Origin: Lysobacterales bacterium
GTDB taxonomy: Bacteria; Pseudomonadota; Gammaproteobacteria; Xanthomonadales; Xanthomonadaceae
DNA: 47,206 bases
Direction of reading: 5' to 3'
Assembly (NCBI GenBank): GCA_020442465.1
Contig: JAGRJY010000016.1
Coordinates: 1 to 47,206, forward strand
Below, piece by piece: positions 29,722 to 38,924 of this stretch; position 1 is the first letter of the stretch; every line of letters begins with the position of its first letter. Both the position numbers and the translations under genes were made by a program. Below the pieces are notes generated by a model. That model was given only the letters and a program-made list of their open reading frames with translations. It did no database searches and was not told the DNA's origin.

Positions 29722-29757
29722 GTGCCCAAAGAGAAGTAACCAAGAGAAAGAGCACCC
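29722..29757 (-). repeat. Left, diverged copy of the GTGGCC module
   Basis: The stretch reading GTGCCCAAAGAGAAGTAACC and continuing AAGAGAAAGAGCACCC resembles the reverse complement of 30269-30306. The two copies are thus inverted relative to each other within the island. Confidence 0.6.
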
Positions 29758-30268
29758 GGAGTTCGTGCAGCGCTCGCTTCGCGAACGCTGTGCCCTGCGC
29801 TACTTGCCGACTTCGGGCCGGCGTGTCCGAGCGAGAGCTCGGCGCAGCTGCGCAGCAGCCGAGCGCGCACATCCATGTGCTCAAACATGTGCGCCTTGCT
29901 CCCGAATTCGGCTGCGTTGTTGCGAGCCCCATCCATGGGGCTCGCCCTCGGCTCGCGCCTCGGGCCGCCTTCGGCGTCCGCATTCGCTCCAAGCGAATGC
30001 GTCGGCACGAACACGGGGGTTGCGCGGGGAGAGCCTTCGAGAACACGAGCGCTCGGTTTCGCGACGGTGCGAGGTCGAAGCTGGGCTGCGGCCAGGATGG
30101 CCGCCCAGTGGGGCCTCTGCCGGTCGGCGGGCGGCTGGAGGAACAGCCCGAAGGGACGCGAACAGGAGGTGCGCGTGTTGCTCGATCGGTACATGGGTGT
30201 ACCGTCGAGCAACCCCGGAAGCCGAACGCGTACTCGCAGGGCAGAATGCCCGGAGAGCGACTGGCCCG

Positions 30269-30306
30269 GGGTGGCCTTCTCTTTGGTTACTTTCTCTTGG
30301 CCACCC
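30269..30306 (+). repeat. Palindromic module GGGTGGCC ... GGCCACCC
   Basis: GGGTGGCC (30269-30276) and GGCCACCC (30299-30306) are perfect inverted repeats flanking a 22-nt pyrimidine-rich core (TTCTCTTTGGTTAC then TTTCTCTT). A related inverted copy is at 29722-29757. Confidence 0.75.
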
Positions 30307-30328
30307 AAGAGAAAGTGACTCGGGCCGG

Positions 30329-30355
30329 CCGCAGGTCGGACTGAAAGCTCTGCTT
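30329..30355 (-). repeat. Right copy of 27-bp perfect inverted repeat
   Basis: It is the exact reverse complement of 29550-29576 (starts CCGCAGGTCGG, ends AAGCTCTGCTT). With the left copy it brackets about 750 bp of the island. Confidence 0.9.
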
Positions 30356-30463
30356 CGCTCTCCAATCGAAACACCGCGATGGTCGAGGCGTCCGAAGGGC
30401 GCAACGAAACGCTCTTGGTCCCGCACTCTCCAAACCTCGCGACAGCGTGCACACGAGCGAAAG

Positions 30464-30711
30464 TCACGCGGCCACCCCCCGCCGGCGAACCAACCCGACC
30501 AACCCCCACCCCGCCACCAGCGACCAGGTCCCTTCAAGCACGACAAAAGGAATCACGCCGAGCAGCCAGGCGGCGATGGCGGCGACACCGGCACCGACGA
30601 AGTTCATCCACAGAAAAGCAGGCGAATGCTCGGACAGCACGCCACGCTGATTGAGAATGAAGGCGAGCAGCACCACGGCGACACCTGCGCTGGCGATCCA
30701 GTCCTCAGGAG

Positions 30712-30715
<4 letters not shown>
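30464..30715 (-). CDS. Small membrane protein (CBU_0592-like) in suf operon
   Basis: The 83-residue protein has three hydrophobic segments: about 9-22 ([12 protein letters not shown]), 33-55 ([25 protein letters not shown]) and 57-77 ([18 protein letters not shown]). The pattern NxRGxL...[10 protein letters not shown]...[16 protein letters not shown] resembles the small CBU_0592-like membrane family; function is unknown. Its ATG overlaps the sufB stop (ATGA), so it is translated with sufB and is a true operon member. Its stop is immediately followed by the repeat island. Confidence 0.75.
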
Positions 30716-32151
<1,436 letters not shown>

Positions 32152-32153
32152 GA

Positions 32154-32600
32154 TCAGCGCGCCTGCAGCGTGTGGGGAATGGCGGCCCGCGAACGCGCGT
32201 AGCCGACGCACATGTCCGAGAGCGCGATGCCGCGCAGCGTGGCTTCCACCGCCTGGCTCACGCGCTGCCAGGGCGCACTGACTCCGCAGTGCGCCTCGTG
32301 ACTGCAGGCGCCTTGGTGCACGCTGCACTCGGTCATGCCGATCGGACCCTCGATCGCCGCCACGATGTCGGCGACGGAAATCTGCTCCACCGGGCGCGCA
32401 AGCCGGTATCCGCCGGCAGCGCCACGAAACGACTCGACCAATCCGGCCTGGCCCAGCAGCTTCATCACCTTGGCCACCGTCGGCAATTCGAGACGCCCGC
32501 GTTCTGCGAGATCGCTTGCGCTGAACACGCTGCCAGGGCTGCCCGCCATTTCGGCGAGAAGCAGCGTGGCGTAGTCGGAAAGCTTGCTGATCCGGAGCAT
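32154..32600 (-). CDS. Rrf2-family suf operon regulator
   Basis: The 148-residue protein has an N-terminal winged helix ([60 protein letters not shown]) and the Fe-S ligand cysteines C92, C99 and C105 in the 90s loop ([16 protein letters not shown]). It matches the Rrf2 subfamily that heads suf operons in Xanthomonas-type bacteria (TIGR02944-like). It probably senses cluster supply and represses its own operon through the palindrome at 32619-32643. The frame is open to 32684 but the promoter signals lie in that extension, so 32600 is chosen; no clear Shine-Dalgarno is seen. Confidence 0.9.
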   Translation of the reverse strand: MLRISKLSDYATLLLAEMAGSPGSVFSASDLAERGRLELPTVAKVMKLLGQAGLVESFRGAAGGYRLARPVEQISVADIVAAIEGPIGMTECSVHQGACSHEAHCGVSAPWQRVSQAVEATLRGIALSDMCVGYARSRAAIPHTLQAR

Positions 32601-32618
32601 GGGAAAGACCGCGGCTTG

Positions 32619-32643
32619 AATTCGTACCGATATTGTACGAATT
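32619..32643 (-). promoter_or_regulatory. Perfect 9-7-9 palindrome, candidate Rrf2 operator of suf operon
   Basis: AATTCGTAC (32619-32627), 7-bp spacer, GTACGAATT (32635-32643), ending 18 bp before the rrf2 start. Read on the minus strand it covers TACAAT, a 5/6 match to the -10 hexamer; a weak -35 (TCGACC) lies 17 bp further up. An operator over the -10 fits autorepression by the adjacent Rrf2 protein. The assignment is inferred from position and symmetry. Confidence 0.75.
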
Positions 32644-32780
32644 GAACGTGAACGGGTCGAGAGCCAAGGCCGGGCGCGCGCCATCTAGACAGCGGCACGC
32701 TGGCCGGAATTGTGCCGCCTGACCCGTCGGTTGCCAGCACAGGAGTCACCCGACGGCGGATCGAGCGCTATGCTTGCACC

Positions 32781-33572
32781 ATGACCGGGTGCTGCTCCCT
32801 TTCACGATGGCTGGCTTGTCTGATGCTGCTCACGGCTGCATCGCCGGCCTGCGCAGAACGGCTGAATCTCGACATCCAGGCCGCCGGGCTTGATCGCCGC
32901 GTTCTGGTCTACGCGCCGGACTCAGCAGCCCGACAGATCACGCCACTGGTCATCGTCTATCACGGCCGGGGTGACGATGCCGCACCGTTCGCGCGGGCCG
33001 TCGAGCTGCACAAGGACTGGCCCGAAGCGATCGTCGCATACCCGCGTGGTGAACTGCATCCGGGCAAGGCGCAGCGCGGCTGGCAATACCGCAAGGGCCA
33101 GTACGACGATCGCGATCTGCTGCTTACCGACGCGCTGATCAGCGAGCTTGCAAAGCGTTTCAAGCTCGCCCCCGAGCAGACCTTTGCGGCGGGATTCTCC
33201 AACGGCGGGCACTTCGTCTTCCTGCTCATGCAGGAGCGCCGTGAGCTGTTCGCCGCCCATGCCGTACTCGGTTCGGTGCGCCCGGACTTCGCTTCGGACG
33301 CCAGCCCCAGGCCCCTGCTCTACCTGTTCGGGCGCGGGGAAGATCCGCAGTACCAGGACGACTGGGAAGGGACAATCCAGGCACTGATCCGGCATCAGCA
33401 GTCGACCGGTCCGCTGCAGGAATCGCTAGGGTGCTGCAAGCTGCAGCGCGGTGGCGACGGCGGTGCGCCGTTCGTGTTCGGTCTCTACAACGCCGGGCAT
33501 ATCTGGCCGACAGACGGCAACGAGTGGGTGAAGGCTTTTTTCTCCGATCCGTGGATGCGCGCCGGCCACTGA
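32781..33572 (+). CDS. Secreted alpha/beta-hydrolase (LpqC / PHB-depolymerase-like esterase)
   Basis: The 263-residue protein has a signal peptide (MTGCCSLSRWLACLMLLTA, cleavage near PACA). Motifs: VLVYAPDSA, PLVIVYHGRGDDA, the nucleophile GFSNGG with Ser140, and NAGHIWP with the likely catalytic His240. This resembles the LpqC / polyhydroxybutyrate depolymerase-type esterases; the substrate is unknown. ATG 32781 is preferred over 32712 because the longer form buries the signal peptide. TATGCT lies 6 nt upstream of the ATG, so the transcript may be leaderless. The divergent neighbour is the suf operon. Confidence 0.78.
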   Translation: MTGCCSLSRWLACLMLLTAASPACAERLNLDIQAAGLDRRVLVYAPDSAARQITPLVIVYHGRGDDAAPFARAVELHKDWPEAIVAYPRGELHPGKAQRGWQYRKGQYDDRDLLLTDALISELAKRFKLAPEQTFAAGFSNGGHFVFLLMQERRELFAAHAVLGSVRPDFASDASPRPLLYLFGRGEDPQYQDDWEGTIQALIRHQQSTGPLQESLGCCKLQRGGDGGAPFVFGLYNAGHIWPTDGNEWVKAFFSDPWMRAGH

Positions 33573-33783
33573 CGCGGATACGCGGGCCGACGCCACACCT
33601 ACGCGGCCCCAACACTGCTCCATGCACTCAGGCGCGCGGAATGCCGTGACCAGGCACCAGGCACGCGAGCATCCTTCTGCGCTTCGAGGAGTCTCCCAAC
33701 GACATGCACGCTGTCATGGCGCCAGGCGCCGGCCAAGTCGGCTCGGATCCTGCCAGGCGGCTGTGCAGGATCGGCCCTGCGGC

Positions 33784-35469
33784 TCAGGCCAGCACGACTC
33801 GATTGCGCCCTTCGCGCTTGGCCCGGTAGAGCGCGGCGTCGGCCTGACGCATCAGGTCCTGGCTGGTCTGGCCGTTGCCGGGAAAGGCCGCCAGTCCGAT
33901 CGACGCGGTCACCGCAGAAAGACGCTCCTTCAGATGCAGCACCTGCAGATTCTCGACCGCCTGACGCAAACCCTCCGCGCGCTGGGCAGCCAGCTCGAGG
34001 GAAAGCTCCGGCAGGATGATGGTGAATTCCTCGCCACCGTAGCGACAGGCAATGTCCTCGGCGCGGCACTGGGTAGGAATCAGCTTGCCGAGGGCCGCGA
34101 GCAGTGCATCGCCGCCATCGTGGCCGTGGGTGTCGTTGAATCGCTTGAAGTGATCGACGTCGAACATCATCACGCAGAGCGGCAGACCGCGCCGCTGGCA
34201 GCGCGCCAGCTCGCGCTCGATCGACTCTTCGAGATATCGACGGTTGAACAGCCCGGTCAACGGATCGCGGATGCTCTGCACGCGCAGGCTTTCCTGCAGC
34301 TGCAGATTCGACAGTGCCAGCGAGAGCTGCTCGGCGGCCGCACCGGCTACCGCGGCATCACCATCGATCGCCTCCTCCGACCCGCGCAGATGCAGCAACC
34401 CCATGATCTGCCCCTGCGCGATCAGCGGAAGACACAGGTAGCTGCTGCCCTGCTGCACATCGTCGGCGTGTTCCACGTGCGCGCAGGCCGTGGCCGAGCC
34501 GACATCGCTCACCTGATAGCGCTGTCCCCGACGCATCGCCCAGCAGTCGTCCGGCGGCAGAAAGGAGGCCGAGGCCGGTTCCGGCTCGCCCCACATGGCA
34601 GCCAATTCCAGAAGATTCTGCGAGTGCCGCATCAGGTACAGGGAGCCACCGGTAGCTGGAGACAGACGCAACATCGCGTCGTGGCAAACACCAAGCGCCT
34701 CGCCGACCGACTTGCAGCTCTGCAGCATGCCGGCGAACTCGGTCATCGCGCGCGTTTGCTGGTTGCGTCGTTCGAGATCGCGGACCACTTCGGTCAATTG
34801 CTGATTGCTCGCCAGGGTTTCGGACTCCGCCCACTCACGCTGACGCATCTCCACCAGCATGCGCCAGGCCACCAGCGCGAGAATCAGCACACTGAGGCCC
34901 TGACCCAGCTCGACGCCCAACAGAAAGCGCCCTGCGGCGACATCGGCCCGCTCGTTGCGATCCGACAGCGCGCGCCGCTCGGCCGCCGCCATCTCGTCAC
35001 GAAGCTGTTCGATGGCAAGCATGAGCTCGAGCCCCTTGCCCGAATCGACGCTGGCCCGCGCCGCTTCCAACCCTTCCGAGCGGTAGATCTTCAGCACTTC
35101 GGCTGCGACCGATAGCCGCTCGTCGATCAGCGAGGCAAAGCGGCGCGCGCGAGTCTGCTGCTCGGCATGCTCGGCAAGCGCATCGGCCAGTGTCTGCGCC
35201 AGTGCGCGCGACTCAGGGCCGTTGGCGAAGAACGCCATTTCCAGGTCGGGGCGTCCGGTGAGCAGAAAGCCGCGCTGCGCCGACTCGGCGTCCTTGATGG
35301 CCGAATAGCTGCGTTCCAGCAGGTCGAGCACCGCATGGGTCTGCTCCACGCGGTCGTGTCGTTCTGCAGCCTCGTCGGCGGCAAACCGCATGGCGATGGC
35401 CACGCCGAGCATGATCAGTGCGGCAACGATCAGCCCGGTTCCGATCCGCCTGCGCACCCGGTCTTGCAT
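33784..35469 (-). CDS. Diguanylate cyclase with CHASE3, GAF and GGDEF domains
   Basis: In this 561-residue protein, two membrane helices (about 10-28 and 183-203) flank a CHASE3 periplasmic sensor with SYSAIKDAESAQRGFLLTGRPD. A coiled segment leads to a GAF domain (about 245-390, SPATGGSLYLMRHSQ, LIAQGQIMGLLHLRG), then the GGDEF domain with DPLTGLFNRRYLE, DVDHFKRFNDTHGHDGGD and GGEEF at 478-482. The I-site RAED at 469-472 is intact, so product inhibition by c-di-GMP is expected. It should make c-di-GMP in response to periplasmic and cytosolic signals. No EAL domain is present. A monocistronic gene. Confidence 0.93.
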   Translation of the reverse strand: MQDRVRRRIGTGLIVAALIMLGVAIAMRFAADEAAERHDRVEQTHAVLDLLERSYSAIKDAESAQRGFLLTGRPDLEMAFFANGPESRALAQTLADALAEHAEQQTRARRFASLIDERLSVAAEVLKIYRSEGLEAARASVDSGKGLELMLAIEQLRDEMAAAERRALSDRNERADVAAGRFLLGVELGQGLSVLILALVAWRMLVEMRQREWAESETLASNQQLTEVVRDLERRNQQTRAMTEFAGMLQSCKSVGEALGVCHDAMLRLSPATGGSLYLMRHSQNLLELAAMWGEPEPASASFLPPDDCWAMRRGQRYQVSDVGSATACAHVEHADDVQQGSSYLCLPLIAQGQIMGLLHLRGSEEAIDGDAAVAGAAAEQLSLALSNLQLQESLRVQSIRDPLTGLFNRRYLEESIERELARCQRRGLPLCVMMFDVDHFKRFNDTHGHDGGDALLAALGKLIPTQCRAEDIACRYGGEEFTIILPELSLELAAQRAEGLRQAVENLQVLHLKERLSAVTASIGLAAFPGNGQTSQDLMRQADAALYRAKREGRNRVVLA

Positions 35470-35599
35470 GGCAGCCCACTGCTTCGCGTTCGATACGCAA
35501 CATCAGAGCAGATGCGATAGGGCCCTGCAATCAGCCCCCGCGCCGGGAACAAGGGCGGCGGCGGGTGACCTGGGCCGCGGCTGGCTCGCGACCCATCCG

Positions 35600-36055
35600 C
35601 TAGTCGCCGCGAGTGTAGGCCTCGTGTTCCAGCTTGAGCCATTCGGTGTCGGCGATGCGGATGAAGTTCGCAGGATCCTTCGACCAGGTCTGCTGCACGC
35701 CCTTGCTGTAGTTGAGGTAGAGCTTGCCGTCGATCACGGCGAACGCGTCCGGCTGGGTCGATACCTTGTAGCCACGCGAGGTGCCGTAGGCGCAATAGCC
35801 GCCGTACTGAGGCGCAAACCGCTCCGGGTCGGCGGCGAAGCGGTCGCGGTGATCCGCGTTCGAGAACCGCCAGGTCGCCCCGTTCCACACATGCGTGAAT
35901 TCGGCCGTACCCGGCACCGGGCGCCCTTCCTCGTGGTAGGCCACCACATCGTAGCCGCGCAAGGCACCCTCCTCGGTCTGGAACACCTCGTCGATGGCCG
36001 ACGCGCCGCGCCAGAGCAGAAGGCAGGCACAGAACAGCAAGATCCGAACGCTCAT
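35600..36055 (-). CDS. Periplasmic YHS-domain protein
   Basis: The 151-residue protein has a signal peptide (MSVRILLFCACLLLW, cleavage near ASA) and a YHS-type domain: GYDVVAYHEEGRPVPG, TWRFSNADHRDRFAADPERFAPQYGGYCAYG and DGKLYLNYSKGVQQTW. YHS domains often bind metals; this secreted version is of unknown role. The start at 36055 has GAGGAG 6 nt upstream; the longer frame to 36331 overlaps the upstream region of the divergent peptidase gene and is rejected. Confidence 0.82.
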   Translation of the reverse strand: MSVRILLFCACLLLWRGASAIDEVFQTEEGALRGYDVVAYHEEGRPVPGTAEFTHVWNGATWRFSNADHRDRFAADPERFAPQYGGYCAYGTSRGYKVSTQPDAFAVIDGKLYLNYSKGVQQTWSKDPANFIRIADTEWLKLEHEAYTRGD

Positions 36056-36330
36056 GAAGCTCTCCTCGATCAAGGTTTGTCGGAAGGAATCCGGCTGCAA
36101 GGCGGAACCCTCCCCACACAGAGGTTGCGAACGGGAAAAACGGTTCGCGCAGGCTGCTTTCGCCGCTCCCACGCGCGGCTCACTCGAGGCCCAAATCGTC
36201 GGCGAGCGGCGAGTCAGTGTGCAGCCCATGCGGGTCACAACAGCGTGTTGAGTGCGTCCGGATTGGCCGAGGCCGTTCCGATCCGGGACAATGCGGCCAC
36301 ATTCCTGCTTCCAATCCGATGGGATCGCCA

Positions 36331-38265
36331 ATGCTACGTCCGTTCACTCTCCTGCTCGGCTTGCTGCCGATCACCGCCTTCGCGGCCGCGCCGCCGATCG
36401 AAGACTTCTTCAAATTCGCGGAGTTCCGCGACATCCGCATCTCGCCGGACGGCAAATACCTCGCCGCCACCGTGCCGGACGAAGAAACCCAGGCACTGGT
36501 CGTATTCACCCGCAAGGATCGCAAGATCACTGGCGTGGCGCGTTTCACCGACGGACGCGAGGTGTCCAGCTTCAGCTGGGCCTCGAATACCCGGCTCGCG
36601 TTCACCATGAATGATCGCCAGGGCAGCCTGGTACGGCCTGTGCAGCGCGGCGAACTGCTGTTCATGAACGTGCAGGGCAAGGAAACCGCGGCCTATGCAG
36701 GCGGTAGCCGGGCGACCCAGCTCACCCATGCGCTGCCGGAAGACCCCGACAACGTGATCGTGACCGACTACCTGCCGAGCGCGCGTCGCGAAGAGGCCGA
36801 AACGATCCTGTACCGGGTGAATGCGAAAACGGCCAAGGGTCGCCTCATCGTGCAGTCGCCGGTGCCCAACGCCTACTTCCTGGTCGACCACGAAGGCAAC
36901 CCGCGCGTCGCCGCCGGTACGCGCGGATTCCAGAAGGGCGAGATTCACTACTATGATCTCGACACCAAGGAATGGCGGCTGATCTACGAAGAGGCCAAGT
37001 CGAACCGCACGATCCAGCCGGTGCGCATGCACCGCGACGGCAAGCGTTTCTACGCCCTGGTCTCCGAAACGTCGGGGCCGAGCGGCGCCTACCTGATCGA
37101 CCCGCAGGGCAAGCTCGAGCTGTTCGAGCGCGATGCGGTCTCCGACCCGACCGATACGGTCATCTCCACCGACGGCAACAGCCTCATCGCCATCGACTTT
37201 CTCGCCGCCGCGCCGCGTCGCGTCTACGTCGACACCGACCACCCCGATGCCAAGCTTCTGGCCGGGCTCGAGAAGGCTTTTCCCAACCAGTGGGTCGACC
37301 TGACCAGCTCGACACTGGACGGCAAGCTGGTGGTTTTCCTGGTGTCCAGTGACCGCAATCCCGGCGAGTTCTATCTGTTCGACCGCGAATCCGGCAAGGC
37401 GACCTACCTCGCCTCGCGCATCGAATGGCTCAAGCCCGAGCAGCTCTCCGAGATGAAGCCGATCAGCTTCAAGGCGCGCGACGGCGTCGAAATCCATGGT
37501 TGGCTGACGCTGCCGGTCGGCAAGGATCCGAAGAACCTGCCACTGATCGTCAATCCGCACGGCGGCCCGCACGGACCGTTCGACCGGTGGGGCTATCGTC
37601 GCGACGTGCAGTTCCTCGCTTCGCGCGGCTACGCCGTACTGCAGCCCAACTTCCGCGGTTCGGGCGGCTTCGGTCGCGCGTTCGAAGAGATGGGCTATCG
37701 CCAGTGGGGCGGCACCATGCAGGACGACGTCACCGACGCCACCCTGTGGGCCATTGAGCAGGGTATCGCCGACAAGAATCGCGTCTGCCTGTACGGCGGC
37801 AGCTACGGCGCCTACGCCTCTCTGATGGGTGTAGCCAAGGAGCCCGACCTGTATCGCTGTGCCATGGGCTTCGTCGGCGTGTACGACCTCGACCTGATGT
37901 ATCGCCGCGGCGATATCCGTGAACGCGACTCGGGCGTCGACTACCTCGAGCATGTGCTGGGGCGTTCGGACGAAGAACTGACCAAGCGCTCGCCCGCGCA
38001 GCAGGTCGATCGAATCAAGGTTCCCCTGTTCATCGTGGCCGGCTCGAAGGATCGTCGTACTCCCCCCGCGCAGAGCGAACGACTGGTGAAGAACCTGAAG
38101 GCCGCCGGCAAGGAGAACCTGGTCGAGGACTTCTACGTCGAAAAGGGCGAAGGCCACGGCTTCTACAAGGTCGAGAACAACGTCAAGCTGTACGGCAAGA
38201 TGGCGGCGTTCTTCGATCGCCATATCGGAGCAGGCGCGGCATCCGCCCCGGCGGGCGCTCCTTGA
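36331..38265 (+). CDS. S9-family (prolyl oligopeptidase-like) secreted peptidase
   Basis: The 644-residue protein has a signal peptide (MLRPFTLLLGLLPITAFA/A), an N-terminal beta-propeller (about 25-370; ISPDGKYLAATVPDEE) and a C-terminal alpha/beta-hydrolase domain (about 380-635). The triad is visible: Ser491 in YGGSYGAYAS, Asp574 in GSKDRRTPP and His609 in GEGHGF. It probably cleaves short peptides in the periplasm, as S9C-type acylaminoacyl / dipeptidyl peptidases do. The ATG at 36331 is chosen for the signal peptide; a longer frame from 36217 has none. A strong hairpin follows at 38281. Confidence 0.92.
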   Translation: MLRPFTLLLGLLPITAFAAAPPIEDFFKFAEFRDIRISPDGKYLAATVPDEETQALVVFTRKDRKITGVARFTDGREVSSFSWASNTRLAFTMNDRQGSLVRPVQRGELLFMNVQGKETAAYAGGSRATQLTHALPEDPDNVIVTDYLPSARREEAETILYRVNAKTAKGRLIVQSPVPNAYFLVDHEGNPRVAAGTRGFQKGEIHYYDLDTKEWRLIYEEAKSNRTIQPVRMHRDGKRFYALVSETSGPSGAYLIDPQGKLELFERDAVSDPTDTVISTDGNSLIAIDFLAAAPRRVYVDTDHPDAKLLAGLEKAFPNQWVDLTSSTLDGKLVVFLVSSDRNPGEFYLFDRESGKATYLASRIEWLKPEQLSEMKPISFKARDGVEIHGWLTLPVGKDPKNLPLIVNPHGGPHGPFDRWGYRRDVQFLASRGYAVLQPNFRGSGGFGRAFEEMGYRQWGGTMQDDVTDATLWAIEQGIADKNRVCLYGGSYGAYASLMGVAKEPDLYRCAMGFVGVYDLDLMYRRGDIRERDSGVDYLEHVLGRSDEELTKRSPAQQVDRIKVPLFIVAGSKDRRTPPAQSERLVKNLKAAGKENLVEDFYVEKGEGHGFYKVENNVKLYGKMAAFFDRHIGAGAASAPAGAP

Positions 38266-38280
38266 TGCACTGATGCACCC

Positions 38281-38309
38281 GGTTCCGCCCGATTCAATCG
38301 GGCGGAACC
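38281..38309 (+). terminator. 13-bp hairpin after S9 peptidase gene
   Basis: GGTTCCGCCCGAT (38281-38293), loop TCA, ATCGGGCGGAACC (38297-38309): a perfect 13-bp stem 15 bp after the stop codon. No T tract follows, so it may act as a terminator aided by other factors or as a 3'-end stabiliser. Confidence 0.65.
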
Positions 38310-38503
38310 CTCGCGGCCTGACTGCACCCGTTTGCCGCCGCAACTCAACCCTCCCCGAGGTCGCGCGTCCATCCAGCACCCTGCTGTCTCAGGCCGCTGG
38401 CAGCCGCCTCTCTGGCGATGCGTCGCAGTGCCTGCCGACCGCGCTTGCGACTGCAGAGCTGCTTCCATGACTTCTGGCCCATGAGCCGCCCAGCACATTC
38501 TTC

Positions 38504-38527
38504 TACAAATGTAGTACGACATGTGTA
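38504..38527 (+). promoter_or_regulatory. Two BlaI/CopY-type operators (TACANNTGTA)
   Basis: TACAAATGTA at 38504-38513 is a perfect match to the TACANNTGTA consensus bound by BlaI/MecI/CopY repressors; GACATGTGTA at 38518-38527 matches 7 of its 8 defined positions. Centres are 14 bp apart and the second abuts the ribosome site of the repressor gene. This supports autoregulation of the blaI - M56 operon. Confidence 0.8.
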
Positions 38528-38537
38528 GGAGAGTGTT

Positions 38538-38924
38538 CTGGCCACCGACACCGACCCCACCCTGAGCGATCTGCAGCTGGATCTCATGCGCGTGCTTTGG
38601 CACCGCGGCGAGGCCAGCACAGCGGAAGTAGCGGAGGCCCTGGCCCCGCAGCGACGCCTGGCGCACACCACCGTCGCCACCCTGCTTGGCCGTCTCGAGA
38701 AGCGCGGACTGCTCAGCGCCCGGCGCGAAGGCAGGCAGTGGATCTACCGGGCCGAAATCGAAGAAGGCTCGGTGCGACGATCGATGGTGTCGAGCCTGCT
38801 CGGCACCCTGTTTGGCGGCGACGCCAAGGCCCTGGTCGCGCATCTGGTGCGCGAGGAAGAAATCGAACCCGACGACCTCGAGTCCTTGAAGCGATTGCTC
38901 GGCAGCAAGGAGTCCGGATCATGA
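38538..38924 (+). CDS. BlaI/MecI/CopY-family transcriptional repressor (CTG start likely)
   Basis: The protein is a penicillinase-repressor-type winged helix: LSDLQLDLMRVLWHRGEASTAEVAEAL, HTTVATLLGRLEKRGLLSARREGRQWIYRAE, with a C-terminal dimerisation region (SLLGTLFGGDAKALVAHLVREEE). The first ATG (38586) would remove most of the first DNA-binding helix. In frame upstream, CTG at 38538 is preceded by AGGAGAG (38527-38533) and gives 128 residues, a normal length for the family, so I use it; no ATG or GTG is in frame in between. The stop overlaps the M56 gene's ATG (ATGA). It should repress its operon until the M56 partner inactivates it. Confidence 0.82.
   Translation: MATDTDPTLSDLQLDLMRVLWHRGEASTAEVAEALAPQRRLAHTTVATLLGRLEKRGLLSARREGRQWIYRAEIEEGSVRRSMVSSLLGTLFGGDAKALVAHLVREEEIEPDDLESLKRLLGSKESGS

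Larger units (their letters stand above)
29467..30463. repeat. About 1-kb hairpin-rich repeat island inside the suf operon
   Basis: This stretch separates the small membrane gene from sufC. Both strands hold long open frames rich in Arg, Pro, Ala and Ser with no recognisable domain. It is bounded by a 27-bp perfect inverted repeat and contains at least five further strong hairpins (29867-29880, 29922-29945, 29979-30001, 30088-30104, 30177-30213) and a module copied in both arms (29722-29757 and 30269-30306). I read it as a non-coding repeat element inserted in the operon, not as protein-coding DNA. The exact outer borders are uncertain. Confidence 0.75.
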
